NCBI GenBank assembly: GCA_937960715.1
Contig: CALGOO010000121.1
Coordinates: forward strand, 1 to 21,233
Direction: 5' to 3'
DNA: 21,233 bases
Origin: an uncultured Candidatus Competibacteraceae bacterium
GTDB lineage: Bacteria > Pseudomonadota > Gammaproteobacteria > Competibacterales > Competibacteraceae
Below are positions 1-6,659 of the stretch, piece after piece. The notes under the pieces were generated by a model that saw only the letters and a list, made by a program, of their open reading frames with translations, did not search any database and was not told the origin of the DNA. Position numbers and translations under genes: made by a program. Positions within the stretch are counted from its first letter, which is position 1; every line of letters begins with the position of its first letter.

Positions 1-75
1 AAGAAGCCGCTTGAACCGGCCATTTCATCGATGCATCACTTTGAATCACACCCCCATGGAGATGATTCATCAAGT

Positions 76-91
76 TGGCCTGATTTTTGCT
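76..91 (+). promoter_or_regulatory. Sigma-54 (-24/-12) promoter of ntrBC
   Basis: The sequence TGGCCTGATTTTTGCT matches the sigma-54 consensus (TGGCAC-N5-TTGC) at all but two positions. The invariant GG is at 77–78 and the invariant GC at 89–90, which is the required 12-base spacing. Transcription would begin near position 102, about 27 bases before the GTG start of ntrB. NtrC activates sigma-54 RNA polymerase, so this suggests autoregulation. No clear NtrC dyad was found in the short upstream stretch (1–75), which may be cut by the window edge. Confidence 0.7.
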
Positions 92-128
92 AAACACTTA
101 TGGGCGGCAAACGAAAAACGAGGCAACC

Positions 129-1193
129 GTGCTGAGAAATTACCAACGCCGGGTGGTGGAAAGCTTGAGCATCGCCGTGCTGGTGCTGGATCGGCGGTTG
201 CGGCTGCTGTTCATGAATCCAGCGGCGGAGGCGCTGTTCGAAGTGAGCTTTCGCAAGGCCAACAAAATGACGCTGCCGGAACTGGTCATTGGCGCCGACT
301 CGTTCAGCGCCGGATTGCAGCACTGTTTGGAGAGCGGTCATCCCTATATCGAGCGGGAGTTGCAACTGATTTTTCCCCTGGAGCGCACCGTGACCGTGGA
401 CTGTACCGCCGCGCCCCTGTTGGAACGCGATCCGCCCACCGAACTGTTGCTGGAGTTGCGGCAGGTGGATTGGCGACTGCGGATCAGCCGCGAGGAGCAC
501 ATCCTGGCCCAGCATCACACCACCCAGGCGCTGGTGCGCAATCTGGCGCACGAGATCAAGAATCCACTGGGCGGCTTGCGCGGGGCGGCGCAACTGCTGG
601 AGCGCGAACTGCCGGACCCGGCGCTGCGCGAATACACCGGCATCATCATCGGCGAGGCCGACCGGCTACGCAATCTGGTGGACCGAATGCTCGGTCCCAA
701 TCGATTACCGGTTCATGGCGAGGTCAGCATTCACGAGATTCTGGAGCGGGTTTGCGGTCTGGTGGAAGCCGAGGGCTGTTCCGGCATCCGCATCGAACGC
801 GACTACGACCCCAGCATTCCGCCGGTGTGGGGCGATGCCGACCGGCTGATCCAGGCCGTGCTCAACGTAGTGCGCAACGCGGCCCAGGCGCTGCGCGAGC
901 GCGGGCGAGGCGTCATTATTTTGCGGACCCGGGTGCAGCGTCAGTACACCATCGGCGCCAAACGCCACAAGCTGGTGGCGCGGTTGGACATCGTGGACGA
1001 TGGTCCCGGCATTCCACCCGCCCAGCAGGAACGGATTTTCTATCCGATGATCAGCGGTCGGCCCGATGGCACCGGCCTGGGTCTATCCATCGCCCAAAGC
1101 ATCGTCGCCCAGCACGGCGGTTTGATCGAGTGCGTCAGCCGGCCTGGCGAGACCGTTTTCACGCTGCTATTGCCCTTGGGAAGAACCGGATGA
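129..1193 (+). CDS. ntrB: Nitrogen regulation sensor histidine kinase NtrB
   Basis: Cytoplasmic sensor kinase that phosphorylates or dephosphorylates NtrC according to nitrogen status, normally under PII control. The product is 354 residues from this start; E. coli NtrB has about 349. An N-terminal PAS-like segment contains AVLVLDRRLRLLFMNPAAEAL. The H box reads LAHEIKNPLGGLRG with the phospho-accepting His near residue 141. An N box (NVVRNAAQAL), a DDGPGIP G1 box and a GTGLGLSIAQSIV G2 box follow. No membrane segment is visible. GTG at 129 is preferred because GAGG lies five bases upstream at 120–123. The alternative TTG at 87 falls inside the sigma-54 promoter and upstream of the predicted transcript start. 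The stop overlaps the ntrC start by four bases (ATGA), so the pair is translationally coupled. Confidence 0.95.
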   Translation: MLRNYQRRVVESLSIAVLVLDRRLRLLFMNPAAEALFEVSFRKANKMTLPELVIGADSFSAGLQHCLESGHPYIERELQLIFPLERTVTVDCTAAPLLERDPPTELLLELRQVDWRLRISREEHILAQHHTTQALVRNLAHEIKNPLGGLRGAAQLLERELPDPALREYTGIIIGEADRLRNLVDRMLGPNRLPVHGEVSIHEILERVCGLVEAEGCSGIRIERDYDPSIPPVWGDADRLIQAVLNVVRNAAQALRERGRGVIILRTRVQRQYTIGAKRHKLVARLDIVDDGPGIPPAQQERIFYPMISGRPDGTGLGLSIAQSIVAQHGGLIECVSRPGETVFTLLLPLGRTG

Positions 1194-2587
1194 GCAGGAA
1201 AGAACGTATTTGGGTGATCGACGACGATCACGCCATCCGCTGGGTGTTGGAGAAAGCCCTGCAACGCGACGGCATGACGGTGACGACCTTCGAAAGCGCG
1301 GGTGGGGTGCTCAATGCGCTCCGTCAGGGGGTGCCGGACGCCATGATCGCCGACATCCGGATGCCGGGTATGAGCGGTCTGGAATTGCTGGCCCGTCTGC
1401 GCGAACGGGCGCCGGAATTGCCGGTGATCATCATGACCGCCCATTCCGATCTCGACAGCGCGGTTTCCGCCTATCAGGGCGGCGCGTTCGAATACCTGCC
1501 CAAACCGTTCGATGTGGACGAGGCGGTGGCCCTGGTCCGCCGCGCCTGTCTGACGCACCGCCAGCGCACCGAGCCGGCGGAACCGGTCGAGCCGTTGCCC
1601 GAGATCATCGGCGAGGCGCCGGCCATGCAGGAGGTGTTTCGCGCCATCGGCCGGCTGTCGCGTTCCAACATCACGGTGCTGATCACCGGTGAATCCGGCA
1701 CGGGCAAGGAACTGGTGGCCCGCGCCCTGCACCGGCACAGCCCGCGCGCCGCCCAGCCGTTCATCGCGATCAACACCGCCGCCATTCCGCGCGATTTGTT
1801 GGAATCGGAACTGTTCGGCCACGAGCGCGGCGCGTTCACCGGGGCGCAGGCGACCCGGCAGGGGCGGTTCGAGCAGGCGAACGGTGGAACGCTGTTTCTG
1901 GACGAGATCGGCGACATGCCGGCGGAGTTGCAAACCCGATTGTTGCGGGTGCTGGCCGAAGGCGAGTTTTATCGGGTGGGCGGCCATACGCCGACCCGGG
2001 TGGACGTCCGGGTGATCGCCGCCACCCATCAGAATCTGGAGCAACGGGTCCGTGACGGGCTGTTCCGCGAGGATCTCTACCACCGCTTGAACGTGATCCG
2101 AATTCAACTTCCGTCGCTCAACAAACGCCGGGAGGATATTTCATTGCTGACCCGGCATTTTTTGAGCCAGGCGGCGCTGGAACTGGGCGTCGAACCCAAA
2201 ATCCTGCGCCCGGAAACCGAGAGCTATCTCAGCGGTCTCGATTGGCCCGGCAACGTCCGGCAATTGGAAAACCTGTGCCGCTGGCTGACGGTGATGGCTT
2301 CGGGCCGGGAAATCCATTTGGAGAACCTGCCGGGCGAGTTGCGAGAGCGAAGCCCGGCCACGGCCAGCAACGGCTCCGAGTGGGAAGCGACGCTGCGAAC
2401 ATGGGTGAGTCAGCGGTTGGCGCGCGGCGAACGGAATCTGCTGGAAACGGCCCTGCCCACCTTCGAGCGCGTATTGATTCGGGCGGCGCTGGAGCAAACC
2501 GGCGGCCATCGGCAGGACGCCGCCCGGTTGCTGGGCTGGGGGCGCAACACCCTGACTCGCAAAATCAAGGAACTGCGAATGGAGTAG
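1190..2587 (+). CDS. ntrC: Nitrogen regulation response regulator NtrC
   Basis: Sigma-54-dependent activator phosphorylated by NtrB. The 465 residues match the family length (469 in E. coli). The receiver domain (about 1–120) has the acidic pocket DDD near 11–13, phospho-acceptor Asp55 in ADIRMPG and Lys105 in LPKPF. The AAA+ domain (about 138–370) has Walker A GESGTGKE at 167–174, the sigma-54 contact loop GAFTGA at 214–219 and Walker B LFLDEI at 235–240. The C terminus is a Fis-type helix-turn-helix ending in LLGWGRNTLTRKIKELRME. The ATG overlaps the ntrB stop. The same frame is open far upstream, but that part only shadows ntrB. The gene is followed after 20 bases by trmL, probably on the same transcript. 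Confidence 0.96.
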   Translation: MSRKERIWVIDDDHAIRWVLEKALQRDGMTVTTFESAGGVLNALRQGVPDAMIADIRMPGMSGLELLARLRERAPELPVIIMTAHSDLDSAVSAYQGGAFEYLPKPFDVDEAVALVRRACLTHRQRTEPAEPVEPLPEIIGEAPAMQEVFRAIGRLSRSNITVLITGESGTGKELVARALHRHSPRAAQPFIAINTAAIPRDLLESELFGHERGAFTGAQATRQGRFEQANGGTLFLDEIGDMPAELQTRLLRVLAEGEFYRVGGHTPTRVDVRVIAATHQNLEQRVRDGLFREDLYHRLNVIRIQLPSLNKRREDISLLTRHFLSQAALELGVEPKILRPETESYLSGLDWPGNVRQLENLCRWLTVMASGREIHLENLPGELRERSPATASNGSEWEATLRTWVSQRLARGERNLLETALPTFERVLIRAALEQTGGHRQDAARLLGWGRNTLTRKIKELRME

Positions 2588-2607
2588 GGGACCAGACGCG
2601 ACGGGCC

Positions 2608-3117
2608 ATGTTCGACGTGATCTTGTACGAGCCGGAGATTCCGCCCAATACCGGCAATATCATCCGGTTGTGCGCCAACACCGGCGCGCGGCTGCATCTG
2701 ATCCGGCCACTCGGTTTTCAGTTCGACGACCGGCAGTTGCGCCGGGCGGGGCTGGATTATCACGAATGGGCCGCGGTGCGGTTGCATTGCGACTTGGCGG
2801 CCTTTCTGGTCGAGGTGAAACCGGCGCGCCTGTTCGCCTTCACCACCCGGGGAGCGGGTTCCTATCACGCTGTCGCTTACCAGCCCGACGATGCCCTGCT
2901 GTTCGGCCCGGAAACGCGCGGCCTGCCGGCGCGAGTGCTGGCCGGGATCGCCCCGGAACGGCGGCTGCGGATTCCGATGCGGACCACCGGCCGCAGTCTC
3001 AACCTGGCCAACGCGGTGGCGGTCGTGATTTACGAGGCGTGGCGGCAACGCGGGTTTTCAGGAGCATCCCGATCGGGGGATGGTGCTTCGGATGTGGATA
3101 TCGATCCAGTCGATTGA
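2608..3117 (+). CDS. trmL: tRNA (cytidine(34)-2'-O)-methyltransferase TrmL
   Basis: SPOUT-class methyltransferase that 2'-O-methylates the wobble base of certain tRNA-Leu species using S-adenosylmethionine. The start of the protein (FDVILYEPEIPPNTGNIIRL), the LFGPETRGLP motif near residues 98–107 and the RIPM...RSLNLANAVAVVIYEAWRQ C-terminal knot are classic for the family. The usual protein has about 155–160 residues and ends shortly after EAWRQ.GF. This one has 169, because the last roughly 15 residues (RSGDGASDVDIDPVD) read into DNA that seems to have been inserted. A second, displaced copy of the normal 3' end lies at 4227–4272. The catalytic core and knot are intact, so activity is expected. 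Convergent with the next gene. Confidence 0.93.
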   Translation: MFDVILYEPEIPPNTGNIIRLCANTGARLHLIRPLGFQFDDRQLRRAGLDYHEWAAVRLHCDLAAFLVEVKPARLFAFTTRGAGSYHAVAYQPDDALLFGPETRGLPARVLAGIAPERRLRIPMRTTGRSLNLANAVAVVIYEAWRQRGFSGASRSGDGASDVDIDPVD

Positions 3118-3161
3118 AATATATTGATCTGTAGCTCTTCACATCCACGTCGAGAACACGA

Positions 3162-4160
3162 TCAAGCGCCAGATAGCCTTTGCAAGGCGCCGCGAACCAG
3201 GTCTTTGGGGAAGTAGCGCAGGCAGCGCTCGTCGACCGGATATTGTGGCAAATGTTCCAGCAGCAACCGGAGCACCAGTCGGGCCTGATTCAGGTCCCGG
3301 CTTTTTTTCACCGGTTCCCGGCTAGGCTGGCCGGAGAGCCAAGCCTTGTGGACCGCAAACGCTCGCGGATCGGGCGACCGCATCAACACGGGCCTGCCGT
3401 CGGTGGCGATGACCGTGGCCTCGACCCGTGGGCTGTTGAGCAACCATTGCAGGCTGGGCACTTCAGCCGCGACCAAATCGCTTTCCGCGAAGCGGACCGA
3501 GCGGTCGATCCGCATCCCTTCGGGCGGGATCACCAAATCGACCATGAAGCGTTCCTGGTTAACGGCCCTGAAAGGATGGGTCGCGACGATCTCAAAACTC
3601 GGATCCACCTTGCGCAGCAAGCCCAGCAGACCGATGCCGTCCAGTTTTTCGGCGGTTAGGGCGAGTGGCTTTCTGGGATCGTAAAACAAATCCACATCAC
3701 CTGACGCCAGCAGGTCCATCGAACACTGCACGGCGGCCATGGCCTCGTAGGCGTGGAGCGCGTGAGTGCCGATCACGGTGAAGTGGTGCTCGGCCCGGGC
3801 AAGGTCGAGCGCGTGCAATATCCTGCCAATGAGGGCGGGCAGGCGTCCCAGCCGCACGGCCTTGTTCAGTCTCGCCTGTTGCTTCAGTGCCGCCGAGAGG
3901 GCCGCGAAGCGTTCGTCCGCACGCTGCTTGTTGGCGGTGAACGCGGCATGGATGCGTTCGGTCTCGGTCGAACGCGGGCCGAGCGACTTGCCATTGCCCC
4001 TGGCGTCGCGTAGCCGGACCAGATAGTCCCGGCCCCCGGCCCGCACCCATTTCATGCCATATTGATGCGACTGTTTTTGCCGATGGGCCGCTCGCCAAGC
4101 CGCCAGAATCTGCTCGGATTCGATCAGGAAGAGGCGTTGTTGGTCGGTGAGTTCACGCAT
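3162..4160 (-). CDS. GSU2403-family nucleotidyltransferase-fold protein
   Basis: A 332-residue protein that I recognise as the GSU2403-type nucleotidyltransferase-fold family (NTP_transf_8). The core is FTVIGTHALHAYE (about 127–139) followed by SGDVDLFYD (about 153–161). GDVD supplies the paired metal-binding acids of the polymerase-beta-like fold, and the preceding G-T-H stands in for the usual G-S/G-G helix. The N-terminal third is basic and helical. Substrate and role are unknown; relatives occur in accessory regions and a toxin or defence role is possible but unproven. ATG is supported by AGGA six bases upstream, although that site lies within an inverted repeat (4162–4202). The gene lies alone, convergent to trmL, in what looks like an inserted segment. 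Confidence 0.8.
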   Translation of the reverse strand: MRELTDQQRLFLIESEQILAAWRAAHRQKQSHQYGMKWVRAGGRDYLVRLRDARGNGKSLGPRSTETERIHAAFTANKQRADERFAALSAALKQQARLNKAVRLGRLPALIGRILHALDLARAEHHFTVIGTHALHAYEAMAAVQCSMDLLASGDVDLFYDPRKPLALTAEKLDGIGLLGLLRKVDPSFEIVATHPFRAVNQERFMVDLVIPPEGMRIDRSVRFAESDLVAAEVPSLQWLLNSPRVEATVIATDGRPVLMRSPDPRAFAVHKAWLSGQPSREPVKKSRDLNQARLVLRLLLEHLPQYPVDERCLRYFPKDLVRGALQRLSGA

Positions 4161-4161
4161 G

Positions 4162-4202
4162 TTTTTCCTGTGGATCGCATTTTTTGAAATCTACAGGAAA
4201 AA
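4162..4202 (-). promoter_or_regulatory. Inverted repeat covering the RBS of the GSU2403-family gene
   Basis: Arms of 14 bases (TTTTTCCTGTGGAT at 4162–4175 and ATCTACAGGAAAAA at 4189–4202) are inverted with one mismatch and enclose a 13-base spacer. Read as mRNA from the minus strand, the second arm contains the AGGA ribosome-binding site one base from the start codon. The hairpin would therefore bury the Shine-Dalgarno sequence. It could equally be a protein-binding operator dyad. Confidence 0.6.
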
Positions 4203-4226
4203 TATTGTGGAGAAAAGACGTTAGGC

Positions 4227-4272
4227 GATGTACGAGGCGCGGCGGCAGTGCGGCTTTCGGGGCGCGCTTTAG
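4227..4272 (+). pseudogene. Displaced 3' end of trmL
   Basis: Read in the trmL frame, this stretch gives MYEARRQCGFRGAL and then a TAG stop at 4270–4272. The matching part of intact trmL reads IYEAWRQRGFSGAS. Positions 3027–3065 and 4227–4265 are identical at 30 of 39 bases, with an offset of exactly 1200. The ending here is at the length expected for TrmL and is followed by a terminator. This looks like the original gene end, cut off when the nucleotidyltransferase segment arrived. Confidence 0.65.
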
Positions 4273-4286
4273 GCCGCTCCGTTTTT
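4258..4286 (+). terminator. Rho-independent terminator of the ancestral trmL
   Basis: CGGGGCG (4258–4264) pairs with CGCTCCG (4275–4281) through seven base pairs, one of them G-T, around a ten-base loop. A run of five T (4282–4286) follows directly. The stem overlaps the TAG stop of the displaced trmL end, as expected if it once terminated the ntrBC–trmL transcript. Confidence 0.6.
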
Positions 4287-4429
4287 GAAAGTTGAGTTGG
4301 CGCTATCCTCGGTGGCGGGTCGTTGGGCTATCTTTGGATGTATCCGCGGATTTGGCGCTCTCATGACCCGCCCTCCAAATTCCGAACCAGGCAGCCCAGG
4401 AACCGACCACAATGGCCAAGATTTATACT

Positions 4430-5341
4430 TTAGCTAATACCAACTTTTAATTCTTTGAAAGATTGGAAGTTAAAAGTGAGCAACGATTTTAGGGTCTGTT
4501 TTTTCTCGACATGGGCGGTTTCAATGAAGTGGAGAATCGAGGCTTTGAAGTCCTGAAAGGTGGAGTAATAACGGGCGTGCAGGCAGCATTTTTTCACCAG
4601 CTTCCAAAATCGTTCGATCAAATTGAACTGGGGCGAATACGCCGGGAGAAACCGCAACGCAATTTTGAGCGCAGCGGCGGTGTCTTGCACCAGCCGACAG
4701 CGTTGATAGCGGGCGTGGTCCAGAATGACGGTGATCGGAACCGGCAAGGCCAACGCGGCTAACTGGCGCGGCAACTGACAGACACTGGCGCTATGGATGT
4801 AGGCGTCGGTGGTGACGGTGATCAGTTCGTGGGTGATGGCGTTGAGCGCGCCCAACACGCTGAGCCGGTGCCGGCTGGTGGGGGTGGGCTGCCAGCAGCG
4901 GGCGACGCACCACAGCCAGCGCAGAAACAAGCCATGCACAAAATGGGCGGCATCCACAAAAAAGACCGCGCCTTGACCCGCTTGCGCTTGGGCCAGACGC
5001 GGCTCCAGCTCCTGCTGCTGGAACCGCGCCCGCTCCGCCTGCTGCGCGGGAGTCGGCTCCGGGCCGGGGATCGCCCCCGTCTTGCGCCGCTTCAAACCGA
5101 ACTGTTTGAGCACCTGACCGACCTGGGCGGGGCTGCGCTCGATCCCGGTCAGCTCGGCAATGCGGGTGCTGGCTTCGGCCAAGGTCGCGGGCGGTTGCCG
5201 GGTGCAGGCCAGCCGAATCGCCGCCTCGTGGGGCGCCAGCGCACTCCGGGTGTGCCGAAACCGGCAGGCGGTCAGCGCCGCCCAGCCCCCGTCCTGATAC
5301 AGACGCAGATAGCTGATCAAGGTCGGTTTGGTAATCCCCAC
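4430..5341 (-). pseudogene. IS630-family transposase, C-terminal part
   Basis: A 303-codon open stretch (from GTG at 5341) that holds the linker and DDE catalytic domain of an IS630 transposase. The first acid is in FFVDAAHF, the second in VILDHARYQ, and the Glu in LPAYSPQFNLIERFWK. The N-terminal DNA-binding segment of about 48 residues is missing here and lies on the far side of a MITE-like insertion (5363–5474). Rejoining across one copy of GCTTGATG restores a single frame of about 351 codons (SHQA-ICASVGITKP). The catalytic residues are intact, but the split gene should not make a functional DNA-binding transposase. Confidence 0.85.
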
Positions 5342-5354
5342 GCTGGCACAAATG

Positions 5355-5482
5355 GCTTGATGATAAGCGTTCAGGCACCTCCCCCCAGCGGGGGGAGGTT
5401 GGGAGGGGGGAACGGAGTGGCGCCAACGACTTGCCCTCCCCCCCCTCCCGCCGGGAGGGGGAGTGAACGGTTACGCTTGATG
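5355..5482. repeat. 8-bp target-site duplication around the MITE
   Basis: GCTTGATG occurs at 5355–5362 and again at 5475–5482, immediately bordering the 112-bp insert. Removing the insert plus one copy restores the transposase reading frame exactly, which shows that the duplication arose on insertion. Confidence 0.8.
5363..5474. mobile_element. 112-bp MITE/REPIN-like element
   Basis: A non-coding insert flanked by direct 8-bp copies of GCTTGATG (5355–5362 and 5475–5482). Its ends are imperfect inverted repeats: ATAAGCGTTCA on the left matches the reverse complement of TGAACGGTTAC on the right at 9 of 11 bases. Inside are two strong hairpins, CCTCCCCCC-AGC-GGGGGGAGG near the left end and CTCCC-GCC-GGGAG near the right. 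Size, termini and target duplication indicate a MITE. The paired hairpins also resemble a REP doublet, but those seldom leave target duplications. Confidence 0.75.
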
Positions 5483-5605
5483 CGACCAGCCTTCACTCTT
5501 GAGATAAAGCACTTCCAAGCGTTGCCGCACCCGGGGATGCGGGTGATGAATTCGCTCATGCCGCAGCCGTTCCCGCGTCTCATTGGAAAAAACCAGTCGA
5601 ATCAT
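5471..5605 (-). pseudogene. IS630-family transposase, N-terminal part
   Basis: Starts at ATG 5603–5605 and encodes 44 residues beginning MIRLVFSNETRERLR and ending SEGWSHQA, then a TAA contributed by the inserted repeat. This is the start of the transposase whose remainder is at 4430–5341. The helix-turn-helix that begins with LEVLYLKSEGWSHQAI is cut in the middle. Confidence 0.75.
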
Positions 5606-5692
5606 GGCGCGCCCTCCAGACTCTGGATTAAGCTTCGGAATACCATAAAACGGAGCAATTAAAAGGTAAAATCTGGCTTAATTAAAAGTATA

Positions 5693-6023
5693 CTTCGGAG
5701 ACGACGAGCGGCAACTCGGGGACTATGCGTGGTACTCGAAGAACGCTGGAGAGAAAACGCATCCGGTCGGAGAGAAACAGGCAAATGCTTGGGGGCTCTA
5801 CGACATGCATGGCAATATCTGGGAGTGGGTACGCGATTGGTATGGAACGTACTCGAAGAAGCCCCAGCAAAATCCGAGCGGCCCCGAGACAGGCTCCAAC
5901 CGGGTCTTCCGCGGCGGTTCCTGGTTCGGCTGCGCCGGGGATTGCCGGTCGGCGGTCTGCGGCGGGCTCGACCCAGGCGACCGCTCCCGCAGCCTGGACT
6001 TCCGCCTGGCGAGGCGCGTATAG
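5693..6023 (+). pseudogene. FGE-sulfatase/SUMF1-like protein, 5'-truncated remnant
   Basis: An open frame of about 110 codons runs from the IS630 end to TAG at 6021–6023 without a start codon until ATG 5805. It encodes the C-terminal half of a formylglycine-generating-enzyme-like (C-type-lectin fold) protein: FGDDERQLGDYAWYSKNAG, HPVGEKQANAWGLYDMHGN, IWEWVRDWYG and RVFRGGSWFGCAGDCRSA. The N-terminal half with the usual PTEAEWEYA motif is absent, and the sequence left of the IS (4287–4423) does not encode it. The paired active-site cysteines of true FGE have a different spacing (GGS-x2-C-x4-C), so a binding rather than catalytic role is likely. A 72-residue product from 5805 is possible but would be a fragment. 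The last third resembles a DGR variable region. Confidence 0.75.
5922..6005 (+). other. Probable DGR variable region (VR)
   Basis: Known retroelement-diversified FGE/CLec targets end in an Asn-rich template of the form GGSWNNNxxNCRSANRNRN, then xPxNRNNNLGFRL. Aligned here, nearly every Asn position has become something else while the framework (GGSW, CRSA, DPG, FRLAR) is kept. The replaced codons almost all end in C: TTC 5925, GGC 5928, TGC 5931, GTC 5955, GGC 5961, CTC 5967, GAC 5979, TCC 5985, CGC 5988, AGC 5991. That is what mutation of the two adenines of AAC gives. AGG to GGG at 5964 also fits; TGC at 5958 and GAC at 5997 do not. No template repeat or reverse transcriptase is in the window. 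Confidence 0.5.
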
Positions 6024-6176
6024 CTTGGCCCTGTTACGCTTTTACCCTGGGCCGCGCGGTCTGTGATCGCGGTGGCTGGCATCTGGATGCAGCGTGCTGT
6101 TCGGGCAGACATACACAAAATTCGTGGCTTGCCCTACCATGCGGCTTGAATTCCAATCAAGCAACGGGACGGCGGC

Positions 6177-6659
6177 ATGGCGACTGAGATCGAACACAAA
6201 TTTCTGCTCCGCGACGACCGCTGGCGCCAGCAAGTCGAGCGCTCGGTACGGATGCGGCAGGGTTATCTGACCAGCGACGCCCGTTGCTCGGTGCGGGTGC
6301 GGGTGGCCGGCGGTCAGGGTTTCCTCAACATCAAGAGCGGAACGCTCGGCATCCAGCGCAGCGAATACGAATATTCCATCCCGCTGGCCGAGGCCGAGGA
6401 AATACTTGGTGCCTTGTGCGAGCAACCTTTGCTCGAAAAGACCCGCCATTTCGTTCGTTACGGTGATCATCTTTGGGAAATCGACGAATTCGCCGGCGCC
6501 AACGCCGGGCTGATCGTGGCGGAGGTGGAGCTTGGCCGTCCCGACGAGCCGTTCGCCCGGCCCGACTGGGCCGGCGAGGATGTCTCGCACGACATCCGCT
6601 ACTACAACTCACAACTGGCGCGCCATCCCTACACGACTTGGTCATGCCCGAGCGGCTGA
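6177..6659 (+). CDS. CYTH domain protein (inorganic triphosphatase/adenylate-cyclase-like fold)
   Basis: A 160-residue single-domain CYTH protein, a tunnel-fold enzyme family that binds triphosphates with divalent metal. The signature ExExK is EIEHK at residues 4–8. Further conserved charged strands are SVRVRVAGGQGFLNIKSG (about 37–55), YEYSIPLAEAE, WEIDEFAGANAGLIVAEVEL (about 102–121) and DVSHDIRYYNSQLA. Small bacterial members of this type are usually tripolyphosphatases of unknown physiological role; class IV adenylate cyclase is less likely. ATG at 6177 is preceded by a GGGAC purine-rich stretch. The last 16 bases overlap the following L,D-transpeptidase gene, so the two are probably cotranscribed. 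Confidence 0.88.
   Translation: MATEIEHKFLLRDDRWRQQVERSVRMRQGYLTSDARCSVRVRVAGGQGFLNIKSGTLGIQRSEYEYSIPLAEAEEILGALCEQPLLEKTRHFVRYGDHLWEIDEFAGANAGLIVAEVELGRPDEPFARPDWAGEDVSHDIRYYNSQLARHPYTTWSCPSG

Larger units (their letters stand above)
4424..5692 (-). mobile_element. IS630-family insertion sequence (interrupted)
   Basis: The outer ends read TATACTTT (4424–4431) and AAAGTATA (5685–5692), perfect inverted copies that include the TA dinucleotide which IS630/Tc1-like elements duplicate. The flanking interior stays partly inverted (AT-rich, with TTTTAATT near each end). Without the internal 112-bp repeat and one target copy, the element would be about 1.15 kb, usual for IS630. It carries one DDE transposase gene on the minus strand, now split. 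The right end lies directly against a truncated FGE-like gene. Confidence 0.8.

Noticed and set aside
11..1189. Long open frame upstream of and continuous with ntrC, giving an apparent 858-residue protein
   Set aside because: It lies in another frame over ntrB, has no domain similarity, and ntrC has its own start at 1190 with typical family length. High GC keeps alternate frames open.
4287..4423. Short open frames on either strand between the displaced trmL end and the IS630, and a GGCGGGTC/GACCCGCC inverted pair
   Set aside because: No gene signature. The frames are under 40 codons without a good RBS, and the inverted pair has a loop of more than 40 bases. It does not encode the missing FGE half.
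5700..6023. Template repeat or reverse transcriptase near the putative variable region
   Set aside because: I searched the window for AAC-rich repeats similar to 5922–6005 and for reverse transcriptase motifs and found none. The DGR claim therefore rests on the variable region alone.
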